Positions 11,147 to 22,189 of a stretch of 64,000 bases of DNA are shown piece by piece (position 1 is the first letter of the stretch; each line of letters opens with the position of its first letter). This stretch comes from Crambe crambe (Eukaryota; Porifera; Demospongiae; Poecilosclerida; Crambeidae): assembly GCA_963924555.1 (NCBI GenBank), contig OZ004595.1:3038001-3102000 (forward strand). Reading direction: 5' to 3'. The notes under the pieces were generated by a model, which saw only the letters and a program-made list of their open reading frames with translations, searched no databases and was not told where the DNA came from. The position numbers and the translations under genes are program-made.

Positions 11147-14100
11147 TTTCCTCTGCCTGAGGGACCTCTATCAGAAATACCAGGCTTGCAAGTGGACAGT
11201 CAGGGAAGGACTTTTGTTGCTGCAGACAACCAACTCTACAGGCTAAACGAAGACCTAGTCCTTCAACAAACTGTCAACCTATCCAGTCCTGCTGTTGGTA
11301 TCTCCCTCAGTGCTGGTGGGGAGTGGTTGGTGGTGTGCACTCGCATCTCCTGTACAGTCTACAACACCAGTGACTTGGATAGTGTCATAACTACAACAGG
11401 TATTGAACTTGGTGTCAGAGATCGTGTGGCTGTGTTTACTGCAGGAAATACTTACTATGTGGGTAATGTGACTATCCTTGCTGGCAGAGAGGGTGAAATC
11501 CTATTGAGACAGTATGAATATGAGAGGAGTAACACCTTGCGTTCTCGTGAATTTCAGACTGGTTTAGATTTTAATCGAATAGCTTACGGTGGATTTTTGA
11601 GTGGAGATTACTCCTACTTTGTCGCACTTGATCGTTCTCCTAGATCTCTCAGAATCATGAGGGTGTGTCATGTGACCAGTTGTACTGGATCGTGTTCTTT
11701 CAATGCACTTTATGAGGAAGACTTTTCCTGTGGCAGTACTATTTCAAGTAATGAAGATGACAGGATCTGTGGTGTGTCAGTGGTGGACAAGTTTGCTAAT
11801 TCTTCAGGTGCTAGTATTATACTTTCGAGGTGTCGCTCTCTAAGCAGATCAAACAATAGGGTGTGTGTCATCAAAGTGGCTGATTTAGACAGAACCATGG
11901 AAAGGAGATACAATGAGTGCTTAGCTGGTAGGGGAGTCATTCATCCAGCATGGAGTATGACTGATGAACGTCCATGTGGCGGTTCAAACTTTCAGGTATA
12001 GCTATATATGTAGCTATTGACAAGAAATTGATTTTTATGATTTTTTATCGTCATAGCCTAGAGGATTCTGCGATCTTAATCTACCATCCACTACTGCCCT
12101 AGACGATAGAGATATCAATCCTATTTCAGATTCTAATCAAGATATTCTACAGCCAGTTAAAGTGTCAAGTATTATTGACATTGGGGCTCAAGATTCACAA
12201 CACATGATAACAGCATCAGTGCCTCTAAAGGTAGACAGTATCTCCTTGATGGTTGTTGCTTACACCATTTCACGTGTAGGCACTTTCATCGGAAAGGTAC
12301 ATAGCTCTAGCTAGCTCTAGGCTCTAGCTATACATGTTGTGCACTTTCTCAATTTTCCTGAGTCTTATCCCAATCAAGGTTAGCTATAGGGTTAGTGAAA
12401 CAATCATGACAAAGCAAGATGAGGCATGACAGTAGCTATACGTATGTACGTATCTTAGTCACATTGTTATTCAACTCTTACAGTCTTAGTTGTAATCAAA
12501 CTGTTTACACTTAGTAGTTTATTTTCATTTTCAAAGCAAGTGCATAAACAAACCACAGGAAAGCATACTGTTTATACTGATAATGGAAAAAATGTTTTTA
12601 TGTCGACAATTTACTGTAAAAAGTGCGTAAACGACAATGTCTTCTTTCGTTTTGATGTCGAGTGTTAGCTAATGGAGCTGTTACTCTTTTACAGTCACAC
12701 ATCAGGTGACCTGCCTTGATAAAACTTATGAATTTTAGGAAGATCACTGTTTCAGATGATCTGAAGTGATTTGAACGTGTACCAGTAGCTAGCTACATGC
12801 AGTTGTTCATTATATTATACAAATATCATAGGAAATGCTCCATATAATAGCTAGGTCTATTTTTCCCTACTATAGTTCGTTATCACCAACACAACAACGA
12901 CACTTACACTTACTAATGCGTTCAGTGTACAACAACTTACTTCTCGAGTGGATATACTGCAGTGGCAAGAAGGACTAGACTATGTCCTGGCAGCAACTGC
13001 CTCTGAGGTAGATAATAAAAATAGAAGGAAAGGATACATCAATTTAATCATACGGTACAATTTTGTAGGTGGTAAGGGTTCCTGTGGAGGAATGTGCCTC
13101 CAATTTAAACTGTTCTAGCTGCGTTACCGAGGACAACCCATTGTGCGGTTGGTGTGTGGTGGAGAACAAGTGTTCCCGACGGTCACAGTGCAGGGATGGA
13201 AACTTCACCAGCAGCACCAGATGGATCCCTAGCAATGGCTCTTCAACCAATACTAAAACTCAGTGCATAATGAATACCATTTTACCTGATCAATTCATGC
13301 TCAATAACCAACAAATTGTGAGTTCAGAAAAAAAAACTTATGTAAAGCTATGTTTGCTCTTGATCCAGCTGAATGTGACAGTCGGCGGTCCAGGGTTGCC
13401 AGCTAACCTCGACAACGAGGCCTACATGTGTCACTTTGAAGACGGTAGAGGAAGGTTCAACATCACTGTCCCTGCAATGGAGGTTATCCCACTCACACAG
13501 TACACCTGTGATATCACCAACCAAACTTTTATGTATGATGGAGTCCAAGCAGGTATGCATAATAGTAAAGTAGTGAAATCAATGTTCATATCTTCCCATA
13601 AAGTGATGTTTTCTTCCTTTTATTAGTGATGCACTTCAGTTTTGTGAGCTCACTGGTCAATGTGCCATTTGACAGGGCAGAAAATGCCTTGACTATTTAT
13701 AGATGCAATGCTACTAATAGGTATGCAGCATTATTTCTGCAGTGATGTATTCAATGAGCTGGAGCATTACTTTAAACAGCTGTAGTGAGTGTGTTGAGAC
13801 TAGGAATGCCTGTGGATGGTGTGTGATCAACAAACTGTGTAGAGGAACAGCTCAAGATTGCACCAACTCCTCTAACTTCCTACAGGTATACTCAACCACT
13901 GACGATAGGTCATGTGACCTTCACACTATCTTTATATCATAGCTGGATACAGCAGCAACGTTCCAAGAGGTGTGTCCACTGCTTGATCTTGAGAATGGTG
14001 CCACCAACTACACTCAACATGTTCGTGCCCAACCCAAGCTCCATCTCACTACCGAAAACTTACCCAATATTGTGAGCAGACTTTGTTCGCTATTAGCATG

Positions 14101-17100
14101 TTTGTACTTTACAAATCTTCAGATGCCTGGTTACAGCTACATGTGTGTGATAGGAAGCACAATGTTCATCGCTACAAGGAACAATGAAACGTCTCTCACT
14201 TGTCAAATTGGAAACAATGCTGTAAATTAATTTCTTTTTTTTTTTAATTAATGTTTTCAATAACTTTATTTCCCATAAAAAATGTAGCTCTCCTTAACTT
14301 CTAGCAGTGGCATGGAAGTCACTGATATTGGAATCATCTGGTTCAGCCCTACTATCAGCCATAGAATTGATACCATCAATGCTGCAAGTTGTAAGCAATA
14401 AAACTAGTAATTTGCTTATTTCAAAGTTAGAATAATCATCATAATACATGGACAATTGTAATAATAAAATTAATGTGTAGCTATAGCTATGGCTTAATTG
14501 TATTGCAAGTAAGCTGTGGGTACAAACTAATTTTACTTCCCTACACTGATACCTAGCTATCTCATTAAATTCTACAGTGACTCTCTATGATTGCCGAGTC
14601 TTGGCAACTGACTGCTCCTCATGTATAGCAAGTCGAGGCACTCCAGGTCTTGAGTGTGGATGGTGTGTTCACCCTGGCTCAATTTGCTCCATTTCAGAGG
14701 AGTGTAGACAGTCTGAGCCTTTCATTGTTATTGGAGAGCAATGTCCAGCTCCTGTGGTTACAGGGTTCTCCCCTACTTCTGGCCCTCCTAATGGAGGGAC
14801 CATCCTTACCATCAGAGGTACAGACCTAGGCGTGGTATTTAATGATTTCTTGGAAGATGGTAGCAATATAATTGTTGGAGGAGTGATCTGCACTCCACTC
14901 AACATGAACTACATCTCTGGAGTGCAGGTGCTCTGTCAGACTGGATCAGGAATGGGAGAAGAATCACAAAGAGTGGAGGTTAATCTTGTGAGAGATGCAG
15001 GAATACGCACAGGCAGACTGGATGGTTTCATGGTTGTGTTGCCTACAGTGAGTAGTGTGGAGCCAGCATTTGGCCCCATAGCAGGTGGCAGTAGGTTGAC
15101 TATCAATGGCACTGGGTTGGATATTGGAACCTCCACAAGAATCATACTAGATGAAGCAAGGGGACTTGAATGCAGAGACATGTGAGTCATTGAATTTGTG
15201 GCTTGCAGTTTCAGTGCTATCACTGCATAATTGCAGAGTGAGGACTTTTACTCAAATAACTTGTATAAGCACTAACACCTCCTCTCCTTCCTCCTCTCCT
15301 ACTCCACTGGTGGTGCAAATTGATGCCCAGTCCATCAGTGAGGCTGGAGTGGTATTTGAATTCAGGAATAACCCTAACTTCACCAGCATTCAGCCTAAGA
15401 ACTCAATACTATCGTGAGTTTATAATCATTTCTACTGGCTAATTATCCATTAACCATTAACTTCTACTTTTCAGTGGAGGACTGACAATTTATTTCATTG
15501 GAAATGATCTTAATGTGTCTCAGAATCCTCAATTCACTGTTAGTGGAACAAAAGTGAGTATACTCGTCCCCTCCTTCCCTGCTCCCCTCCTTCCATTCTC
15601 CCCTCTCTTCTCTCTCCTCCTTCCCATCCTTCCCCTTTCCTGCACCATCCCCTCCTTCCTTCCTTCCCTCCCTCCCCCTAGAATACTGGAATTACTAGTA
15701 CTCATGCTCACTGTAGGTTCCTTGCTCTAATGTGAATAACACTCATCTCTCCTGCATCACTCCTCCATTGTCTCTTCAAAATACTGTCATGTACTCACTG
15801 CGTCTGGACAATGCCCCTTCTCCAGACCCCACCCTTCCTGGCCTTCAATTATCAGTCATGCCTGACCCCTCAGGACTCGTGCTGATCACTAGATCTGTTC
15901 CCAGAGGCTCAAATTCACCTATAGTGCGGATAGATGTGAGCAATCAAACTCCATTAACAATATTTTGTGTGAAGGTTTAATTTTCAATCCCAGGGGCAAA
16001 ATTTAGGATCAGTAGATGAGAGTGAGATAAGAGTCATCATTGCAGGACAAGTCTCCAAAATCAGTTCTGTGACAGATAGTCAAGTACATGCATGCATAAT
16101 AGCTAATGATGAAAGCAGAATGTAAATTTGTTCGCATTTAGATGTTGTGTGTGGCTCCAGCAGACCCAGGGACAGGAATGGACAGTGCCATGGTGATTGT
16201 AAGTGACCAATTAGAACACACTCAGAAGAGCTTTCACATAGCTTCTCTTTACGTAGGTTATTATTGGTTTCAATCTGAACTTTCCACTCCCTGATCGACT
16301 CCTCTACTACTCTCCTACCACTGGTAACCCAAATGCATATGTAATTGTCCCAGCAGTGGTTGTCCCAGTGGTGGTGATCTTCTTGTGTTGTATAATCCTG
16401 ATCGTTGCCATTCTCTGCATCTCTAATCGACGTTTCAAAGATAAGGAAAGGAATATGACCTATGAGATGACAAAGTTGAAGCATAGAACTACTGACAAAA
16501 GTTTAGTACTAAAGTGTGAGTCAACCACATAGTGCAGTGAACACATGGTTAACTATGGATATGCCTATAGCTGATCAATCAGGATTCATGAGTCAACTAC
16601 CATCTAATCTCATTATCCCAAGCAGTAGTATCAGAATATTAGATATCTCCCTGGGCCAAGGTGAGCTAAAATCTGCGTGAAAATTTCAGTGATCTTACAG
16701 TAAGTATTTTCTACAGGTCAATTTGGAGTTGTCTATAAAGCACATTTGGTGAAGTCTCGTGGGCTGAATGATCAATATACAGAAACTGTTGCAGTTAAAA
16801 TTCTCAAAGGTACATTATAAGGTTTGAGTGGATCATAGCTTGGTCATAAGACTAAACTTTCTCTATATCATAGGAATGTTACAGCAATCAGATGTTCAGA
16901 GTGTGCTATCTGAGGTTTGCAAGATGCAAGACTTGTCCCATTCGAACGTCATGACTCTTGTGGGAGTATGTGCTGATTCAGCCTCAAGGCCATCCATCGT
17001 GATGCCCTATATGGCAAATGGGAGTTTGCTGGACTACCTGAAGAAAGAGAGGACTAACTTGGACCTGGACTATGATGCAGAGACAGATGAAGTGGGTTGT

Positions 17101-18459
17101 ATTTGAGAATATTATTACAATAAGAATACACTGCTTATGCATGTAGATTATTTCTGTGAGGAAACTGCTGTTGAGAATGTGTCATCAGATTTCTCTTGGA
17201 ATGTCATATCTTGCCTTACAGAAGATTATTCACAGAGATCTGGCTGCAAGAAATTGCATGTAAGATTACAGCATTGCTACTTCATACATTATAGCTTGCT
17301 TGCAGGAATATATGACACATAACCTTGCATGATAGGCTTGATTCTAAAGGAATTGTGAAAGTGGCTGATTTTGGACTCTCTGAGAATGTCTACAATACCG
17401 GCTACTTCAGACAGAATAAAGATGATGCAGTGAGACTGCCATTCAAGTGGATGGCTCCAGAGAGCCTAGAGGATGGCTTTTTCTCAGACAAAACTGATGT
17501 AGTATGTTGAAATAACTAATTTTTGGGGGTTGTTGTTCTTATTATTTTTTTTTTTGTTTTTCATCATAACTATTATATATTCTTGTAGTGGTCCTTTGGA
17601 GTTACTTGCTGGGAAGTGTTCAGCATTGGAAGGTCTCCATACCCAGCCGTTGACCCTATTGACTTTCCACAATTGCTAAGAGAAGGAATGAGACTTGAAT
17701 ACCCCTACTCTGCTGCCAGTACCACTGAAATGTAATATAGATACGTGGAACCTCCAATAAAAAATACTTTAAAAGAGGAATGTTTCAACTTTTATAAAGA
17801 TAACACCTATGTACACTCTATGTACAAAATAAGAGGACAACCTTAAAATAACATAAGTCTGGGTCCCAAGTGTGTCCATGGGTTTCACTGTACTATTATG
17901 ATGATCGTGTCACATGGTAGCTAGAGTCATTGAGGTATTTTATTTTTCACTTAGATATGCCATCATGTGTAAATGTTGGAAATCTCCCGAAGAGCGTCCA
18001 ACTTTTGAAGAGTTATCGTCCCTTTTTGATGCAAGGATGCAGTCAATTGCTGGCTACTTGGAACTGAAGATGGTTTTAGAACAACCACAAGGTAAATGTA
18101 CCTGCATGCTTGTAGAACTATATACATGCATGCAGCTGTATACGTACCTACAACTTTCATTTTGTTCCTACTCCACTGACGTACCACATGCATTAGGCAC
18201 TCAGCTTGCTTAGGTCACATATTAGCCATTTCACCATGTGAAATACATGCTAGTAGCTAATCAGTTACAAGAGTTCGAGTATGAAGAAGCTAGTGGTCTA
18301 AAATTAAACTGTATTTTACTTGCAGATGAAAATGAAAATGATGTGGTGATGGAGAAGAGTGCTGCATATGGAACAAAAAAAGCACCTGAACCTCAGAACT
18401 TTGAAGTAGCTGTAGCTATAGCTACCTGTGATGGTGAATCATCTAGCTATAAAACTTGA
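11147..18459 (+). CDS. Receptor tyrosine kinase with Sema-PSI-IPT (plexin/MET-like) ectodomain
   Basis: Twenty-five exons join in frame to about 1,587 residues, starting at acceptor CCCTACAG (11,146) and ending with TGA at 18,459; the 5' exon with the signal peptide is not identified. Residues 1-407 look like a Sema propeller (RLYQL-like strand, conserved Cys). PSI modules with CGWC cores lie at about 414-470, 590-617 and 735-785. IPT/TIG folds follow, with [12 protein letters not shown] and [10 protein letters not shown] as signatures, then two or three more. A helix at about 1166-1191 precedes a complete kinase: GQGQFGVV, AVK 1281, HRDLAARN 1386, ADFGLS 1406, WMAPES, DVWSFGV. The activation loop has YNTGY. 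The tail is about 45 residues and lacks a MET-type docking motif. Three PSI modules resemble plexins, but a kinase replaces the GAP domain. Exons: 11147-11995, 12057-12296, 12876-13007, 13069-13317, 13369-13552, 13627-13720, 13780-13885, 13943-14071, 14123-14221, 14288-14390, 14578-15181, 15237-15413, 15475-15553, 15717-15935, 15994-16083, 16142-16198, 16257-16515, 16571-16660, 16717-16809, 16874-17091, 17147-17259, 17336-17501, 17589-17731, 17955-18091, 18326-18459. Confidence 0.9.
15559..15680. repeat. CT-rich polypyrimidine tract in a receptor-kinase intron
   Basis: About 120 bases of C/T only or nearly so, in the intron between two IPT exons. It generates short spurious frames on both strands. 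Confidence 0.8.
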
Positions 18460-18863
18460 TAGCTAGCTATAGCTGGTGAATTTTTAATTTTTTTAATTTT
18501 TACATTAGCTACATGATAATTTAGACAGCACTGAGTTAACTAGTTACACATACATTGTAGCTATAGAATAATACGTAATAATGTTTTAAAGTTACTATTT
18601 TTAGTTACGTAGCTAAAGCTATAATTTTCAAGATGATTGTAGATAGCTCATTGCACATTACAAATTTTGCCAGATCAATTCAGTGGACAAGACCACAGGC
18701 TATAGGTATGTACGTGTTCTGTACACTTAGATAAAATAATTTGAAGAAAGATATGTACGTACAGGATGAATCTTCACAACTTAGCTATACTGTAAATCTG
18801 TATGAGCCTTATGGCACAGACTTATGTTGAGCTAATGTTTCTTTTTTTCCTTTTTTCCCTAGT

Positions 18864-19140
18864 AGATCTAGACGTGGTCCTCCAACAAAGTGTCAATTTA
18901 TCTAGTTCTGCAGTTGGTATCTCCCTCAGTTCTTGTGGGGAGTGGTACTCACATCTCCTGCACTGTATCGCTGGTGGTAGTTGAAGGGAGAGTGGAGGTA
19001 TGTATAGTAGTGATGGAGTGTGGGGAACAGTGAACCCTAGCTACAGGATGGGATTCTAGTGATGCTACTGTGGCCTGCAGACAATATTGGAATGCTCCAG
19101 CAAAATGGAATAACAAGTTCATTTGCTATGATTCTCACAC
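18864..19140 (+). pseudogene. Remnant of a Sema plus SRCR gene
   Basis: After an acceptor-like CCCTAG, about 30 codons (LDVVLQQSVNLSSSAVGISL...CGEW) match the Sema exon of the receptor kinase just upstream ([20 protein letters not shown]). From about 18,980 fragments in different frames spell SRCR landmarks: GRVEV, then GVWGTV, then DATVACRQ. Frameshifts and a TAG separate them. It is a decayed partial duplicate. Whether Sema and SRCR belonged to one parental gene or came together in the decayed copy cannot be told. Confidence 0.6.
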
Positions 19141-20900
19141 ATGATTTGTAATATTGTCAAGTTTATAAGGGTATTAATAATCAAAACAATTTGAATAACA
19201 ACTGTAGACTGTCCATTCAATAGTTCCTTTTATCCTAACCATGCATGGGAGAAATGCTGCAGCTGGTATGAGGTGTCAACTCAATCAGCTAATAGGCTAT
19301 TATTCCATGCATGAACTGTAGTGTATTAATAAGGCCATCCCAAATTGATTAGTTGTTTCTCAGGTGGCTCAACTAGAACAATAGGTAAGCATGAAAAGGA
19401 AAAGAATACTAAAGCAGTTCTCATTCCATTTATACTTCAAAATAGTTCTGTCAACAATAATTCTACTACTGTATCACTAGGCCAAGCAAAGCAAGCTGGC
19501 TGATTTTAAATAAACAATAATGCGTATAGTGTTGATTTTCCCCCACATTTTTCTTATGTTTCAATTTCAGATCACACACAGGAGTCTTGAAATCAAATTT
19601 ATCTGAGAAATAACACTTTATGATCAAAATACTCTTAGAAAAAAAGTTACAAATATCTCTAGACTATAGGGACAATAGTAAAGAAAAATAAATCTCAATA
19701 GCTAGCAAAGAAAATATATCTCTAGACTATAGGTAAGAGTCAAAAGACTATGTTACTGTAAGTAGCTACTGTAAGTATAGGAGCACAAGAATCAAACCAT
19801 TATACATCTCCTTGAAACAAAAAGGATACATCATCTGCAAATAAAGGAAAATTATAATAATTAATGCTTCCTTGCAAGTAGCTATTATGAAGTCATTATA
19901 TCAATTCGATAAAGATAAAAGACAAAGAGAGAGGGTATGCAGTTTCGATTTTATGAGTTCAGTAGAACACATGACCCTGCATGAATAGTGACATGAATAT
20001 GCATAGGGTGCTACTTTTATATAGGATGTTAAATCAATGTATATACAAAGTGTGGAGTCCCTATATTATAGAGAGTGCTATATGTTGTCATGGTTCAAGA
20101 GTCAATTGCTATGTAAGTTAGTGCATGTTTATCACTCATTGCATGACAACAAGGAAAGGTACATTGAGCCACGAAGTGCTTGATTTCTAGCTATGGGCTG
20201 GACTCGACAAGACACTCCATACACTTATAATCATAATGTGGGTGATAATAACTAGGGCAATGTGCAACATTAATTTTGACAGCGAGCGAGCAAGCAAGTT
20301 AGTGCTACAACTCTTTACTGTTGAGTTTATATGTAACAGAGTACTTCAATAAGCCTATAGAGCCTCTACAACAACTACTATAGCAATGTGCAGCATTTGA
20401 CAGTGAGCAAGTGAGCAGATATTGCTGTCAGAGACAAGAGTCATTTAAGTTGTGGTTTCAACCAGGAAGCTCCATACATAGAAAGCTGTAAATACTTACC
20501 ACAAGCACTTAGATATAACAAGTGCCTACAATCCACTTAGATAAACCTGCCTCTATGATAAAAGGCTGTAGTAAAACAATCTAGCTTGATTACAATTGGA
20601 GCATGCGCATTATGCACGCGCACAGCGCTACTAATTCGGGACACGTATGTATGTACGCCTGGGGCATTTTGGAGTGTAGACCTAGATATATACATATATT
20701 TTACAATTTCAATGAGTCATGACCTGAGAGTCAGCTCGCTCGCTGCACTCGCTTGCTGCAATTATGTAAGTTTGGTTAGGGTACTGCTTGGTAGATTGCA
20801 AAGAGTAAGCAATATGAAAGAAGAAGCAGTTTTGAGTGAGGTAAGCTTAGCAAAAATTAATTTGGAAAAATAAGATTTTGATAATATTTTGGGCCTTGCT
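19141..20900. other. Intergenic, no gene seen
   Basis: AT-rich sequence with short local duplications, for example two copies of a word ending ATATCTCTAGACTATAGG near 19,650-19,735. No coding block with splice sites is supported on either strand. Confidence 0.5.
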
Positions 20901-20903
20901 ATA

Positions 20904-21590
20904 TTACAGTATAGTAAAAACAAAACACATACCTTCAGTTGGCTCAGATGTGTCCTCATATGAACCTTCAGTTTGATACTGACTATGTAGATCTTGCATG
21001 GCTGAATGATGAGAATCAAGTAGTCCCTCTAATGTTTTATATGAAGTTTGACTGAGGGCATCTTCAATAATAAATTTTAATATTAGCATGAAAAGAGCAC
21101 TGTGATGCATTATTATTGAGCTTTTATGCTGCATATATGGTAGGGTGCTCATTGGAGCGAACTTGTGTGAAATGGAAAAATCGAAAAATGCATGAAAATT
21201 GAGAGTTCGAAACTGAGTGAGGACATATAGTTGCCCAATGTTCAAACCATGAACATTACAGAGACTGTGTGCAATACACAAATTAATTATCACAACCGTG
21301 TTCTCACTCCAGTTTGTTGAGATCACTTTGGTGATTTGAAGCAATAATTCTGAAGGAAGGGGAAGTGGTATGACAATAACTGGTATGGTTGTCAGGTCTT
21401 CAGAATAGAATTTGTAGCAAGGATTTTTTTTACAAAACTTCAAAATATATCCACCAGTTGTTCTCAGTGAATAACCTACATTGGCTGGTTGTAAGCAGTG
21501 GTGGCAACATCCTTCACAATACCAGCATCCATTTTCACATTTGCTGTCAAGTGATCCCAATGACATCAATAAATGACTTAGGCTGGGAAA
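20904..21590 (-). CDS. Unidentified ORF, possibly one or two exons
   Basis: A 221-codon minus-strand frame follows a strong acceptor (TTTCTTTCCCAG, near 21,585). Its N-terminal part is Cys-rich (CENGCWYCEGCCHHC) and is followed by a hydrophobic, protein-like stretch with PVIVIPLPLPSELL. A second exon-like block, DALSQTSYKTLEGLLDSHHS through TSEPTEG, ends at a donor GTATGT near 20,930. I recognise no family. It cannot be a continuation of the ARM-HNH gene through that acceptor, because the phase would give an immediate stop. Upstream and downstream exons are not identified, so this may be a partial gene or a chance frame. Confidence 0.3.
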   Translation of the reverse strand, partial: FPSLSHLLMSLGSLDSKCENGCWYCEGCCHHCLQPANVGYSLRTTGGYILKFCKKNPCYKFYSEDLTTIPVIVIPLPLPSELLLQITKVISTNWSENTVVIINLCIAHSLCNVHGLNIGQLYVLTQFRTLNFHAFFDFSISHKFAPMSTLPYMQHKSSIIMHHSALFMLILKFIIEDALSQTSYKTLEGLLDSHHSAMQDLHSQYQTEGSYEDTSEPTEGMCFVFTIL

Positions 21591-22189
21591 GAAAAAAAAT
21601 AAATAAAAATAAACAAACTAAACGAAAAATTCTTTAGTAGCTGTTTTGAAGGCTGATAAGAATTGTTCTAAAATTGTTCTAAAATTGTGCATACTCATGG
21701 GAAATTTCTATATAGAACCCTAGCTGGAAGTAGAAAATTAATGAAAATAATGTAACTGCATTTAAAGATCACATAAGGCTACCTTCACACTCCTTTGTCT
21801 AATTAGAATGGGAAATTTAAACAAAAACGTGTTTATTGAGGCAAGCTTGAGCAAACCCCACACCTAGCAAGATGGCTGCCATGTATGTTTCATTCTGCAG
21901 TTCTGATAACCACTTTTTTTACTGACAGAAAAAAACAAGCACAAAATCAAACACCATATCCAGAGCACAATTTTCTTCTCAAATCTTAGATTCAAGATAA
22001 GGCTCATCAGCTCTCAATATTTATAAGCAAACACAAATCATGTATCAAGCAAATTGAAGCAATCCACCATGCCAAACAAACTTTTAGGTTCCATAACTAG
22101 GATCATCAGGCTTGCCCCACAATGCCCTGTATTTCTCTCTGATAGTGTTACCTTCCCCTTTAAAATATTGTTAGCCATAGAGGATAGAG

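Noticed and set aside
15936..15993. Reading straight through to VKV-stop after the IPT exon, or a 19-base intron
   Set aside because: A donor at 15,936 (GTGAGC) gives a normal 58-base intron and restores the IPT pattern RID-GQNLGS.
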